Origin: CAVZLD01 sp964522605
GTDB taxonomy: Bacteria; Planctomycetota; Planctomycetia; Pirellulales; Pirellulaceae
Direction of reading: 5' to 3'
Length of the DNA: 9,069 bases
Assembly (NCBI GenBank): GCA_964522605.1
Contig: CAZFWV010000283.1
Span: 1 to 9,069 of the forward strand
Below the pieces are notes generated by a model, which had not been told where the DNA came from, searched no databases, and worked only from the letters and a program-made list of their open reading frames with translations. Shown piece by piece: positions 1 to 6,373 of this stretch. Numbering within the stretch: position 1 is the stretch's first letter; each line of letters opens with the position of its first letter. The position numbers and the translations under genes are program-made.

Positions 1-60
1 GGCGTTGCCCGCGCGGTTAAACGATTCGTGCGCGCGGGGCGTTGCCCGCGCGGTTGAACG
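1..60. repeat. GC-rich direct repeat with 37-base period, palindromic core
   Basis: Positions 1-23 and 38-60 are the same 23-base word (GGCGTTGCCCGCGCGGTT, then A or G, then AACG) with a single mismatch, giving a period of 37 bases. Between and within the copies, 31-38 (CGCGCGGG) and 45-52 (CCCGCGCG) form a perfect 8-bp stem with a 6-base loop. The array runs off the left edge, so its copy number is unknown. It lies downstream of the transglutaminase gene. No T-tract follows the stem on the minus strand, so it is not a typical intrinsic terminator. It may be a dispersed intergenic repeat or a mini-tandem array. Confidence 0.6.
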
Positions 61-196
61 AGGGAGTTGTTTTCGAGCCGTTCCTCAGCGGTAACACAGC
101 ATGAAACGTGCTTGTCAGTGTCTTTCCTTCAGCCATCCGCCGTCAATCGTTTCCGAGAGGGCCTTTGCTCGGGGCGAAGTCTCTCGTCTCGCTGCC
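61..196. other. Intergenic stretch downstream of the transglutaminase gene
   Basis: No convincing gene was seen on either strand. A short 5-bp inverted repeat (CCGAG at 153-157, CTCGG at 168-172) could fold in RNA read from the minus strand, but it is followed by AAACG and not by a run of T. Termination of the upstream cluster therefore cannot be assigned here with confidence. Confidence 0.4.
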
Positions 197-2287
197 TTAG
201 GACGGCCGATGTCGCAACAAGCGAGTGCGAGAAAACCCTATGAACACCGGCTTCAGAAATACGTCCGTCTCGGGCAAGAGGCCTTCTCTTCCATAGCGAT
301 GAGCAGCGTACGCTTCGTACCAACTGGCCGCCTGCTGCAATACGTGATCGTTCGGATTGGCATCGCGCACACGTTCTGCGAACTGATGGAGTGTCTCGCT
401 CGATCCGCGGTGGAGTCCGTACTTGTGCAGAGCCGTATCGACCTGCCGCAGAACATGATGGGAAGCGGATCGCGAGTGGATTTGATTTCGCCGCCAGAAG
501 TGCCATCCCGCTCCTCGCCGTAAAAACCAGACAAGTCCCGCAACAAACAGAACCGTCAGAGTGGGGCCGCGCAGCCAACCCGCGGCGGCAATGAGCCAGG
601 TATTACGCCAACGCGGTTCCAGCCAGTAGCGCCCCAGTTGAATCGCCTGGCGAAATCGATCACCGCGGCGCACTTCGACCTCCCCCGCAAGGCCCGCCGA
701 CCAGCGAATGTCTTCGAACGACATTCCGGGTGTCGACTCCACAACCTGCCAGCTCTGTGTTTCGTCATCGTACGCCTCGACCCAGGCGTGCGCATTGAGA
801 TTCCGACCGATCCAGTAGTCCCCGTACTCGCTTTCTTCTTGCACGACATAGCCCGTAACGTAGCGACACGGCACGCCCATTTGGCGCAAAAGGATCACGG
901 TGGCTGTCGCAAAAAACTCACAGTGAGCGGGCGGTCGCTCCACCAGAAAGAACGTAATCGGGTCGACTCGCGGCGGGATCGAGAAGCCCTTCAGCGAGTA
1001 GCGGAACTGCGTCTGGAAGAATCGGGTGACGGATCGAATCTTGTCTCGGACATGCTCCTGGTCTTGGCGAATCTCCTGAGCCAGCTCCGTGATTCTTGGG
1101 TCTGTGTTGGGAGGCAGTGTGGTGAGCGTCATTCGGTCGCGAGGACTCAGGGGAGTGCGCAGGGCCGCCGTCGTAGCATAAGCGAGATACGGATCCTGGG
1201 TTGAAATTCCGCCGTGGACGGCGTTATGCCTGTCCATCGCGAGGTATTCGCCGTTGCCCACAATGTGGGCCGTGTCCAGGGGCAAAAAGAACACATCCCC
1301 ACGTGCCGGGTCGTTCCAGATTTCCAGACGATGCCATGGACCCCGTGCTGAGTCTGCGACGCTGAACAACCGTTGCCCGGCCTCGAGTGACGCAATTCCT
1401 TCCGGTAGACGCGCGTTCGGCTCGAGCACCTGTTCTCGACGGATTCGATCTTGTCGTCGCGACTGCTGCCGCGTTCCGATATACCATTCTCCATCGAGAT
1501 AGGTGTCATAAACTCGACCTCGCAAGTATCCTGGCCGCTGATCGGCAAAGACGCGCACTGCTACTTGAGCAGGATTGTGCATCTGCGCACCAAGCACACT
1601 CCGCAAGTTGCCCACTCGGACATAACTGCGGATCGGTTGGGCCGCGGTGACGTTGAGTGCGACACGATTCGAGATCCAAGTCTGCAGGTCCTGAAAACGC
1701 CGACTCATTTGATCGGCGACCGGCCAACTAATGAGAAAAACGAGCCCGAAAGATGCCACTTCCAAACGCCTGCCATATCGACCGTTCTCCGTCGTTGTCT
1801 TATTCGCAACCGACCGTACCCGCGCCGCATAGACGATGATGAATAGCACAATCGCGATCGATAGCACGAGCAACTCTTCTTGCCGCTCGGTAGCCATTAC
1901 GTGCCAGAATGCCGCGGCGATTGCCACCGTGCCGCAAGCGATCAACTCACTGCCATATCTCGGCCAGCGGTCATTCCGCCAAATCAACCACAGCTGCCAA
2001 ACGAGGCACAATTCCGCCACGACCGAAATCAAGGAACTCGACCAAGGCAATTCCATCGGCTCCCGATACAACAACAGTCCAATGCGCGATGCCGCGTAAA
2101 GACCGACAAGGACCCCGATGATCGCGAAGGATCGCCGGTGAGATGGATTGTTCGTCCGCGGCTTTCGGAGGGCACAAACCGCCAACAGACACGCGATCAA
2201 GGGCGGCAAGGGCTCAGGCGTGACAGTCGCCAGCAGGCAGGACTGGACTGTGATCCAACCGAAAGTCCAAAGACGCAGCAATTTCAT
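197..2287 (-). CDS. tgpA: TgpA-type membrane transglutaminase (DUF3488 / transglutaminase-like / DUF4129)
   Basis: A 696-residue membrane protein. The N-terminal ~192 residues hold about six or seven hydrophobic segments (for example ~54-74, 84-103, 114-130, 138-156, 176-192). A large extracytoplasmic region follows, then one transmembrane helix at ~564-589 and a soluble tail (~590-696) resembling DUF4129. The transglutaminase core is visible: Cys456 in PPAHCEFFATA, His500 in NAHAWVEAYDD, and an acidic residue in VVESTPG. That residue is Glu517, where the family usually has Asp. The layout and length match the TgpA family (Pseudomonas aeruginosa TgpA is the named example), with the active site on the outer face of the inner membrane. 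The substrate is unknown. The start ATG overlaps the stop of the upstream DUF58 gene (ATGA) and has no clear ribosome-binding site of its own, so translation is probably coupled. It is the last gene of the MoxR/DUF58/transglutaminase cluster. The family call is firm; enzymatic activity is inferred. Confidence 0.9.
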   Translation of the reverse strand: MKLLRLWTFGWITVQSCLLATVTPEPLPPLIACLLAVCALRKPRTNNPSHRRSFAIIGVLVGLYAASRIGLLLYREPMELPWSSSLISVVAELCLVWQLWLIWRNDRWPRYGSELIACGTVAIAAAFWHVMATERQEELLVLSIAIVLFIIVYAARVRSVANKTTTENGRYGRRLEVASFGLVFLISWPVADQMSRRFQDLQTWISNRVALNVTAAQPIRSYVRVGNLRSVLGAQMHNPAQVAVRVFADQRPGYLRGRVYDTYLDGEWYIGTRQQSRRQDRIRREQVLEPNARLPEGIASLEAGQRLFSVADSARGPWHRLEIWNDPARGDVFFLPLDTAHIVGNGEYLAMDRHNAVHGGISTQDPYLAYATTAALRTPLSPRDRMTLTTLPPNTDPRITELAQEIRQDQEHVRDKIRSVTRFFQTQFRYSLKGFSIPPRVDPITFFLVERPPAHCEFFATATVILLRQMGVPCRYVTGYVVQEESEYGDYWIGRNLNAHAWVEAYDDETQSWQVVESTPGMSFEDIRWSAGLAGEVEVRRGDRFRQAIQLGRYWLEPRWRNTWLIAAAGWLRGPTLTVLFVAGLVWFLRRGAGWHFWRRNQIHSRSASHHVLRQVDTALHKYGLHRGSSETLHQFAERVRDANPNDHVLQQAASWYEAYAAHRYGREGLLPETDVFLKPVFIGFSRTRLLRHRPS

Positions 2288-3609
2288 GGTGATGGATTCG
2301 AGCTGTCGAAGGAAGAGCGCACAGTTGACCGGCTTCGTGAATCATCGAAAATGGCCGATACGCCGGTCAGTGGATGATCGCTGATTGCCTTCGACGGAGC
2401 TGTAAATGCCGAAAACTCCGTATTCGGGATCAGTTGCACAAATCGCGGTACGTGACGATGATTGCTCCAGCGCGAAGCGACGCAAACGACCGTTGCCGTC
2501 GCCACCTGCCGACGAAACTGACGAATGAATCGCCGACGATTCGTGTCGTCGCCATTGACGATCAGGATCACGGCCTGCCCGGGGCGTATGGCGGGGCGAA
2601 GGTGACGGAGCCAATTCTCCAATTGCTGCGGTGGGGACGCGGAGACCGCGGCCAATTGATCGAGGATCGACGAGACCGAATCGCGATCGGATCGGAGAGG
2701 AGGATCCATCAGCTTGTACCCGAGTGCCACGGATGTAATGTGGTAGCGATCGTCAACGAGTGTGTCACAGACCGCGGCCGCCAGGGAAAGCAATTCCTCG
2801 AAGTCCTCATTTGGTCCCTCTGCGTCGGAAAACGTATCGACAAAAACGGCCGCCTGACGCACCTCCGGCTCCGTGTACTCGCGTACGATCGGGCGTCCAA
2901 GGCGCGCCCAAGATCGAAAATCCCATCGGCGCACGGCCAAGCCGACCTGATACTCGCGATTCCCCAAATAATCGCCGGAGTGTCCTGACCGTGTTGAAGG
3001 AGCTGTCGGGCTGACGGGTTCGTCCAGAACCGAACCGATCACCTCCCGGTTTCGCAGTCTTCGATAATGAGGATATACACGGACTGTTCCTCTCACCGAA
3101 AACGACTGGCGGAAACAGAACAGTTGCAGGGGAAAGCGACTGACGGCCTCAATCGGTGGCCAGTCGGAAATGCCTCGCTGCTGCGCGATGACGGGCAGCG
3201 TGAAACGCTGGGACTGGCCTTGTCCCAGATGGTCGATTGCGACTGACTCGGGTTGGGAGCCCCAATGAGTTGGTTCGTCAATCCAGCGAAATTGGAGGCC
3301 GATCGCCGGAAGGCGTCCAGAATTATGCACCTCACAGTCGATGAACGTCTGCTGCTGCCGCATGATGCGGATGTGCGGTTGTGCAATTAGATCGAGCCGA
3401 GGTCGGAAGAGCCAGCCGATGGCGAGCGCAACCAGCAAGCTCGCGAAGATTGGCGCCATCAATAACCGCAGCCCAGATTCGGTGCCGAGTACACTGGGCA
3501 TACCAATCAAGAGCAAGGCAACGAAGATCTTGCCCGTTGGCGTCAGGCTGCGTTGCCACCACGAAAATAGCCGACGCAACGAAGGGAACCTCGTGTTCTG
3601 GTGCTTCAT
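2284..3609 (-). CDS. DUF58 domain-containing membrane protein
   Basis: A 441-residue protein. Two hydrophobic segments near the N-terminus (~27-42 and 48-66) would anchor it in the membrane. The DUF58 signature follows at ~217-245, recognisable as GNREYQVG, then RRWDFRSWARLGRPIVREY; it corresponds to the family pattern REY..GD..R.I.WR..AR...L.VREY. After it comes a von Willebrand A-like strand AAVFVDTFSD (253-262), where the metal-binding DxSxS motif is not intact. DUF58 proteins almost always sit next to a MoxR ATPase, and their biochemical role is not established. The start ATG at 3609-3607 overlaps the MoxR stop by four bases (ATGA), and the gene's own stop overlaps the transglutaminase start in the same way, indicating translational coupling of all three. 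The C-terminal ~20 residues are Ser/Arg-rich and probably unstructured. The family assignment rests on the signature and the neighbours. Confidence 0.88.
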   Translation of the reverse strand: MKHQNTRFPSLRRLFSWWQRSLTPTGKIFVALLLIGMPSVLGTESGLRLLMAPIFASLLVALAIGWLFRPRLDLIAQPHIRIMRQQQTFIDCEVHNSGRLPAIGLQFRWIDEPTHWGSQPESVAIDHLGQGQSQRFTLPVIAQQRGISDWPPIEAVSRFPLQLFCFRQSFSVRGTVRVYPHYRRLRNREVIGSVLDEPVSPTAPSTRSGHSGDYLGNREYQVGLAVRRWDFRSWARLGRPIVREYTEPEVRQAAVFVDTFSDAEGPNEDFEELLSLAAAVCDTLVDDRYHITSVALGYKLMDPPLRSDRDSVSSILDQLAAVSASPPQQLENWLRHLRPAIRPGQAVILIVNGDDTNRRRFIRQFRRQVATATVVCVASRWSNHRHVPRFVQLIPNTEFSAFTAPSKAISDHPLTGVSAIFDDSRSRSTVRSSFDSSNPSP

Positions 3610-4562
3610 ACGGGAACTCTCACCCGACGCACGACATCCTCAATTCCTTCTCGTGTCTCGTGATAGCGCAGTGACGTGGCTCCGGAAAGGATCACTCGAT
3701 GAGACAGAACCAGGGGCGCCATCCGTTGAACATCATCGGGGATCACGAATCCGCGTTCGTTCAGCATGGCCCGGGCCTGAGCGGCCCGAAAGAGCATGAG
3801 GGAACCGCGAGGGCTACTTCCCAGTTCAAATCGAGGATCCTGCCGCGTTCGTTGTACAATCTCGACCAAAAAGCGAGCGACCGTGCGGTCAACAATAATC
3901 TCTGTCACTCGCGATTGACATTCGAGAAGCTCTTCCTTCGACAGGACGGCAGCGATTCGAGACAGAGGGTGTTCGTCGACTTGATCGTAAAGGATGTCGA
4001 CTTCGCTCTCGGCATCCGGATAGTCAAGCGACAAAAGAAACAGGAACCGGTCCAGCTGTGACTCCGGCAGCGGATACGTACCGTGGAAGCCCGAGGGATT
4101 CTGTGTGGCCAGAACCATGAAAGGCGCCTCTAGCGGGTACCGCATCCCGTCGACGGTAACCTGTCCTTCCGCCATCGCTTCCAGCAAGGCCGATTGCGTT
4201 CGGGGTGATGCGCGATTGATCTCGTCCAGCAATAGCACGTTACAGAAGATCGGTCCTGGCCGAAACACGAACTGACCGTCCTGCGGATTGAAGACGGAGA
4301 AGCCGAAAATGTCCGAGGGTAGAAGGTCGGGCGTGCATTGAACGCGTTGAAAACTAATGTCGACGGACGCCGCCAGCGTTTTCGCAAGCGTCGTCTTGCC
4401 CACGCCCGGAACATCCTCCAGCAGCACCGACCCTCGGGCCAAGAGCGCTACGATCAGCTCCTCCAATACCTCCGGTTTCCCGCGGATGACACGGCCCAGA
4501 TTATCCCGGAGATGCTGCAGTTTTCCTCGGACCTCCGTACTTCTCGCAACCTGAACACTCAT
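3606..4562 (-). CDS. moxR: MoxR-family AAA+ ATPase
   Basis: A 318-residue AAA+ ATPase when started at ATG 4562. Visible motifs are the opening NLGRVIRGKPEV, Walker A GVGKTT (53-58), Walker B LLLDE (110-114) followed by the MoxR hallmark INRASPRTQSALLEAM, sensor-1 region LATQNP (Asn155), and ESQLDRF with the presumed arginine finger Arg172. The C-terminal lid follows. MoxR proteins are thought to act as chaperone-like ATPases for VWA-domain or DUF58 partners; here the partner is the next gene. The frame stays open upstream to a GTG at 4652, which would add 30 mostly basic, Arg/Pro/Ala-rich residues. I chose 4562 because the family normally begins close to this point and GGAACGAG lies about 6 bases before it. 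It is the first gene of the three-gene cluster, about 295 bases after pstS on the same strand. Confidence 0.94.
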   Translation of the reverse strand: MSVQVARSTEVRGKLQHLRDNLGRVIRGKPEVLEELIVALLARGSVLLEDVPGVGKTTLAKTLAASVDISFQRVQCTPDLLPSDIFGFSVFNPQDGQFVFRPGPIFCNVLLLDEINRASPRTQSALLEAMAEGQVTVDGMRYPLEAPFMVLATQNPSGFHGTYPLPESQLDRFLFLLSLDYPDAESEVDILYDQVDEHPLSRIAAVLSKEELLECQSRVTEIIVDRTVARFLVEIVQRTRQDPRFELGSSPRGSLMLFRAAQARAMLNERGFVIPDDVQRMAPLVLSHRVILSGATSLRYHETREGIEDVVRRVRVPV

Positions 4563-4857
4563 AGCAGACTCGTTCCGGTGTTTGATTCCTGGCAACCTCG
4601 CTGCGGACCGTGCGCGCGGTCGAGCCGCAACAGGGTTCTTTGGTTTTACCACCTACCCACTTGGCCGCGGCCGAATCTTCTCGAATTCTTAACGCAACGG
4701 CCCGGTTCCTGTTCGAAGCTGGAGAACTCCCACCGCGCAAGCTCCCCTTGCAGTCGCCAGGGAGACCAGTGGAAGCAGATCGATGGCCGGATCGAGGAAA
4801 TCCGCGCACCCCTGGCGCGATCTCCGTTGTCTCCGTCGACTTCCTGCCTTGGGTTGG
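4563..4857. other. pstS-moxR intergenic region
   Basis: About 295 bases lie between the pstS stop and the preferred moxR start; both genes are on the minus strand. No recognisable protein was found in either orientation, apart from the possible 30-codon GTG-started extension of moxR (4652-4563). A small GC hairpin lies at 4803-4819 (CGCGC, 7-base loop, GCGCG), just after the pstS stop, but it lacks a proper T-tract. The gap is long enough to hold a separate promoter for the moxR cluster, although I could not pick out convincing -35/-10 boxes. Confidence 0.4.
4803..4819 (-). terminator. Weak hairpin after pstS, possible terminator
   Basis: The 5-bp stem CGCGC/GCGCG with a 7-base loop begins about 40 bases beyond the pstS stop on the minus strand. 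It is followed by GGATTTCC, which has only three T, so it is a poor intrinsic terminator. It may only slow transcription or be fortuitous. Confidence 0.2.
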
Positions 4858-5904
4858 TCAATCGGAAACTCGATCCAGTGCCTGAGATGCAACGGCAACT
4901 ACCTGGGGCGCGAGGCGGATGTATCCCAGGTTTTCGCTGTATTGCTGGCCGTCCTCCAGGCACCATCTGACGAAGTCCTTCAAGGCCCGCGCATGCTGCG
5001 CATCCTCGTAATTCTCACTGAGCAGCAACCACGTGTAGGTCACGATCGGATAGGAATCTTCGCCGCTCGGGTCCGGCAGAAACAGTCGCAGATCCTCGTC
5101 GAGTTCGGCATTCATGAGAGTCGCTAGACCACTCGTGCCGGTCGGCTTGATGTACTTGCCGTCTTTGTTCTCGAGCAGCGCCAGACGCAAACCTGCACGC
5201 TTGGCAGTGCCCGCCTCGACGTACCCCAGCGAATAGGCAGTTCCCTGGATTCGAGTGGCGACTCCCGCATTCCCGCGGGCGCGCAGCGCCCCATTCGGGT
5301 CGTAAAGCGAATCACCAACACCCGGTCCATTCTTCCATTCATCGCTCGTTGCCGCCAAGTGATTGGTGAAGGCGAATGTCGTGCCACTCGAATCATCGCG
5401 CACAACGATCTGCATTGGTTGGTCCGGTAGATTCGATTCCGGGTTTTCCGCGAGCAATCGTGGATCGTTCCAGCGATTGATCCTTCCCAGAAAGATCTCG
5501 ACGAGCGTTTCGCGCGAAATCCGTAATCCCTCAGGTAGGCCCGGGTGGTAAGCGATCGCAATGCTTCCGGCCGTTGATGGGATCGAGACGAGACCACGCG
5601 GAAGGCGCGCCATCTGTTCGGGCGATAGCGGTTCGTCACTCGCCCCAAAATCAACTGTTCCGTCTAAGAACCGTGTGATTCCCTCGCCGCTGCCGACAAG
5701 CTCGTACTCAATTTTCACATGGGGAAACTGTTGCTGATACTCCTCAATCCACTTGAGGTACAAGGGCGCCGGAAAAGTCGCCCCGGCACCAGTAAGAGAC
5801 ACCGACGATTGCGGCGATTCATTGTCAGATCGTGAGCAACTAATCGCACCGAAAGCAACCAGTGGACAGAGCGCGATCGCGAGCATTGGCTTGTACATGA
5901 CCAT
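4858..5904 (-). CDS. pstS: PstS-type phosphate-binding lipoprotein
   Basis: A 348-residue periplasmic phosphate-binding protein of the high-affinity Pst ABC transporter. The N-terminus is a lipoprotein-type signal: a hydrophobic stretch MLAIALCPLVAFG, then AISC with Cys23 as the likely lipidated residue. All phosphate-contact motifs of PstS are present in order: GAGATFPAPLY (39-49), GSGEGI (71-76), DFGASDEPL (85-93) and RDDSSGTTFAFT (169-180). LGRINRWNDPRL (139-150) and TGTSGLATL near the C-terminal lobe are also family-typical. Two start codons are close together: ATG 5904 and ATG 5898 (third codon). The purine run GAGAGAGGG lies only two bases from the first ATG and eight from the second, so 5898 may be the true start. 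The permease and ATPase genes pstCAB are not in the window; pstS stands alone between the TPR remnant and the moxR cluster. A weak Pho-box-like repeat lies upstream. Confidence 0.93.
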   Translation of the reverse strand: MVMYKPMLAIALCPLVAFGAISCSRSDNESPQSSVSLTGAGATFPAPLYLKWIEEYQQQFPHVKIEYELVGSGEGITRFLDGTVDFGASDEPLSPEQMARLPRGLVSIPSTAGSIAIAYHPGLPEGLRISRETLVEIFLGRINRWNDPRLLAENPESNLPDQPMQIVVRDDSSGTTFAFTNHLAATSDEWKNGPGVGDSLYDPNGALRARGNAGVATRIQGTAYSLGYVEAGTAKRAGLRLALLENKDGKYIKPTGTSGLATLMNAELDEDLRLFLPDPSGEDSYPIVTYTWLLLSENYEDAQHARALKDFVRWCLEDGQQYSENLGYIRLAPQVVAVASQALDRVSD

Positions 5905-5964
5905 ATCCCTCTCTCAGGCTATGCACTCGCCGAACAAAAACCGAAAACGCCACACAAACGTCGC

Positions 5965-5982
5965 CTGTCAGCAGCATTTCAG
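5965..5982 (-). promoter_or_regulatory. Possible Pho-box-like direct repeat upstream of pstS
   Basis: On the minus strand, reading towards pstS, the sequence is CTGAAAT, 4 bases, CTGACAG: two 7-base words with an 11-base period. The Escherichia coli Pho box is CTGTCAT, 4 bases, CTGTCAC; each word here matches 5 of 7 positions and the spacing is identical. It sits about 60 bases before the pstS start on the correct strand. I found no clear -10 box behind it. PhoB consensus sites vary outside proteobacteria, so this is only a candidate. Confidence 0.27.
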
Positions 5983-6124
5983 ATTTCTTCCGGGCCGACA
6001 AGAGGTTGTGGGGGCCTGCAGTTTAGAAGGGTTGGTTTTTCCGGAGTTCCCGAACAGAATTCATTCGACCTCCAGAGGATATCGCGTTCTGTTTGGACCG
6101 AAGGAGCATAGGCAACCACGGATT

Positions 6125-6373
6125 GGACGGAGGGTACGGATCGACCCGAACTATTTCGATGCGCACTTCGCCGTGGCGAACCTGTTGTCGCGGAGCGGTC
6201 AATACGAGCTGGCGGCATCCCATTACGCCCGAGTCAACGACTACGAGAGGGCGAAGCGTTGGTAGGCGGAGGCCATCAAGCTCGCCACCGACGCGTCTTC
6301 AAGCGAAGCTCTCGCCCGCTTACAGCAAAACCTGAAACGTTACGAAAAAGGGTCAGCTGCCCTTGTTGCCTAG
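6125..6373 (+). pseudogene. Broken C-terminal fragment of a TPR-repeat protein
   Basis: Translation from about 6134 reads RIDPNYFDAHFAVANLL, then SRSGQYELAASHYARV, a clear tetratricopeptide repeat (pattern P-x-x-x-x-A-x-x-x-x-x-A-x-x-L-x-x-x-G). The frame hits TAG at 6263-6265 just after DYERAKRW. It then continues in the same frame as AEAIKLATDASSSEAL and ARLQQNLKRYEKGS to a second TAG at 6371-6373. This tail, ending in a hydrophilic L-x-x-Y-x-x-G, is how many TPR proteins, including TPR-containing glycosyltransferases, finish. Sense-like sequence on both sides of the stop indicates one former gene. A few residues expected between the helix ending HYAR and the next DY seem to be missing. Upstream of 6125 no repeat is recognisable in any frame, so the N-terminal part is gone. 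The left boundary is approximate. The last stop overlaps the corA stop tail to tail. Confidence 0.7.
6345..6364 (-). terminator. Candidate intrinsic terminator of corA
   Basis: Reading the minus strand just after the corA TAG, the sequence AAGGG, a 7-base loop CAGCTGA, then CCCTT forms a 5-bp stem, and T continues for three more bases (five T in total). The stem is short, with only three G-C pairs. Position and T-tract fit a weak rho-independent terminator. It lies inside the end of the TPR remnant. Confidence 0.35.

Noticed and set aside
1..60. CRISPR array
   Set aside because: There are only two 23-base words with a 14-base gap. The gap is too short for a spacer, and no cas gene is present in the window.
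153..172. Terminator hairpin after the transglutaminase gene
   Set aside because: The 5-bp stem with a 10-base loop is followed by AAACG on the minus strand, with no T-tract.
638..1204. A 188-codon open frame on the plus strand
   Set aside because: It is antisense to the transglutaminase catalytic region and has no domain-like features.
2374..2988. A 204-codon open frame on the plus strand
   Set aside because: It lies wholly antisense to the DUF58 gene, whose family signature is unmistakable. Its translation is Arg/Pro-rich with no recognisable domain.
6053..6093. Inverted repeat AACAGAA / TTCTGTT before the TPR remnant
   Set aside because: The 7-base arms are separated by 27 bases, which is expected by chance at this length and has no supporting context.
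5753..6124. Upstream part of the frame that leads into the TPR remnant
   Set aside because: It overlaps pstS antisense from 5753 to 5904, and the translation up to about 6124 shows no TPR character. The credible homology begins near 6125, so the long frame is not one intact gene.
6113..6131. Resemblance to the ACCACGGATT-type dispersed repeat
   Set aside because: Only about 11-15 bases look similar, too short to call a repeat copy.
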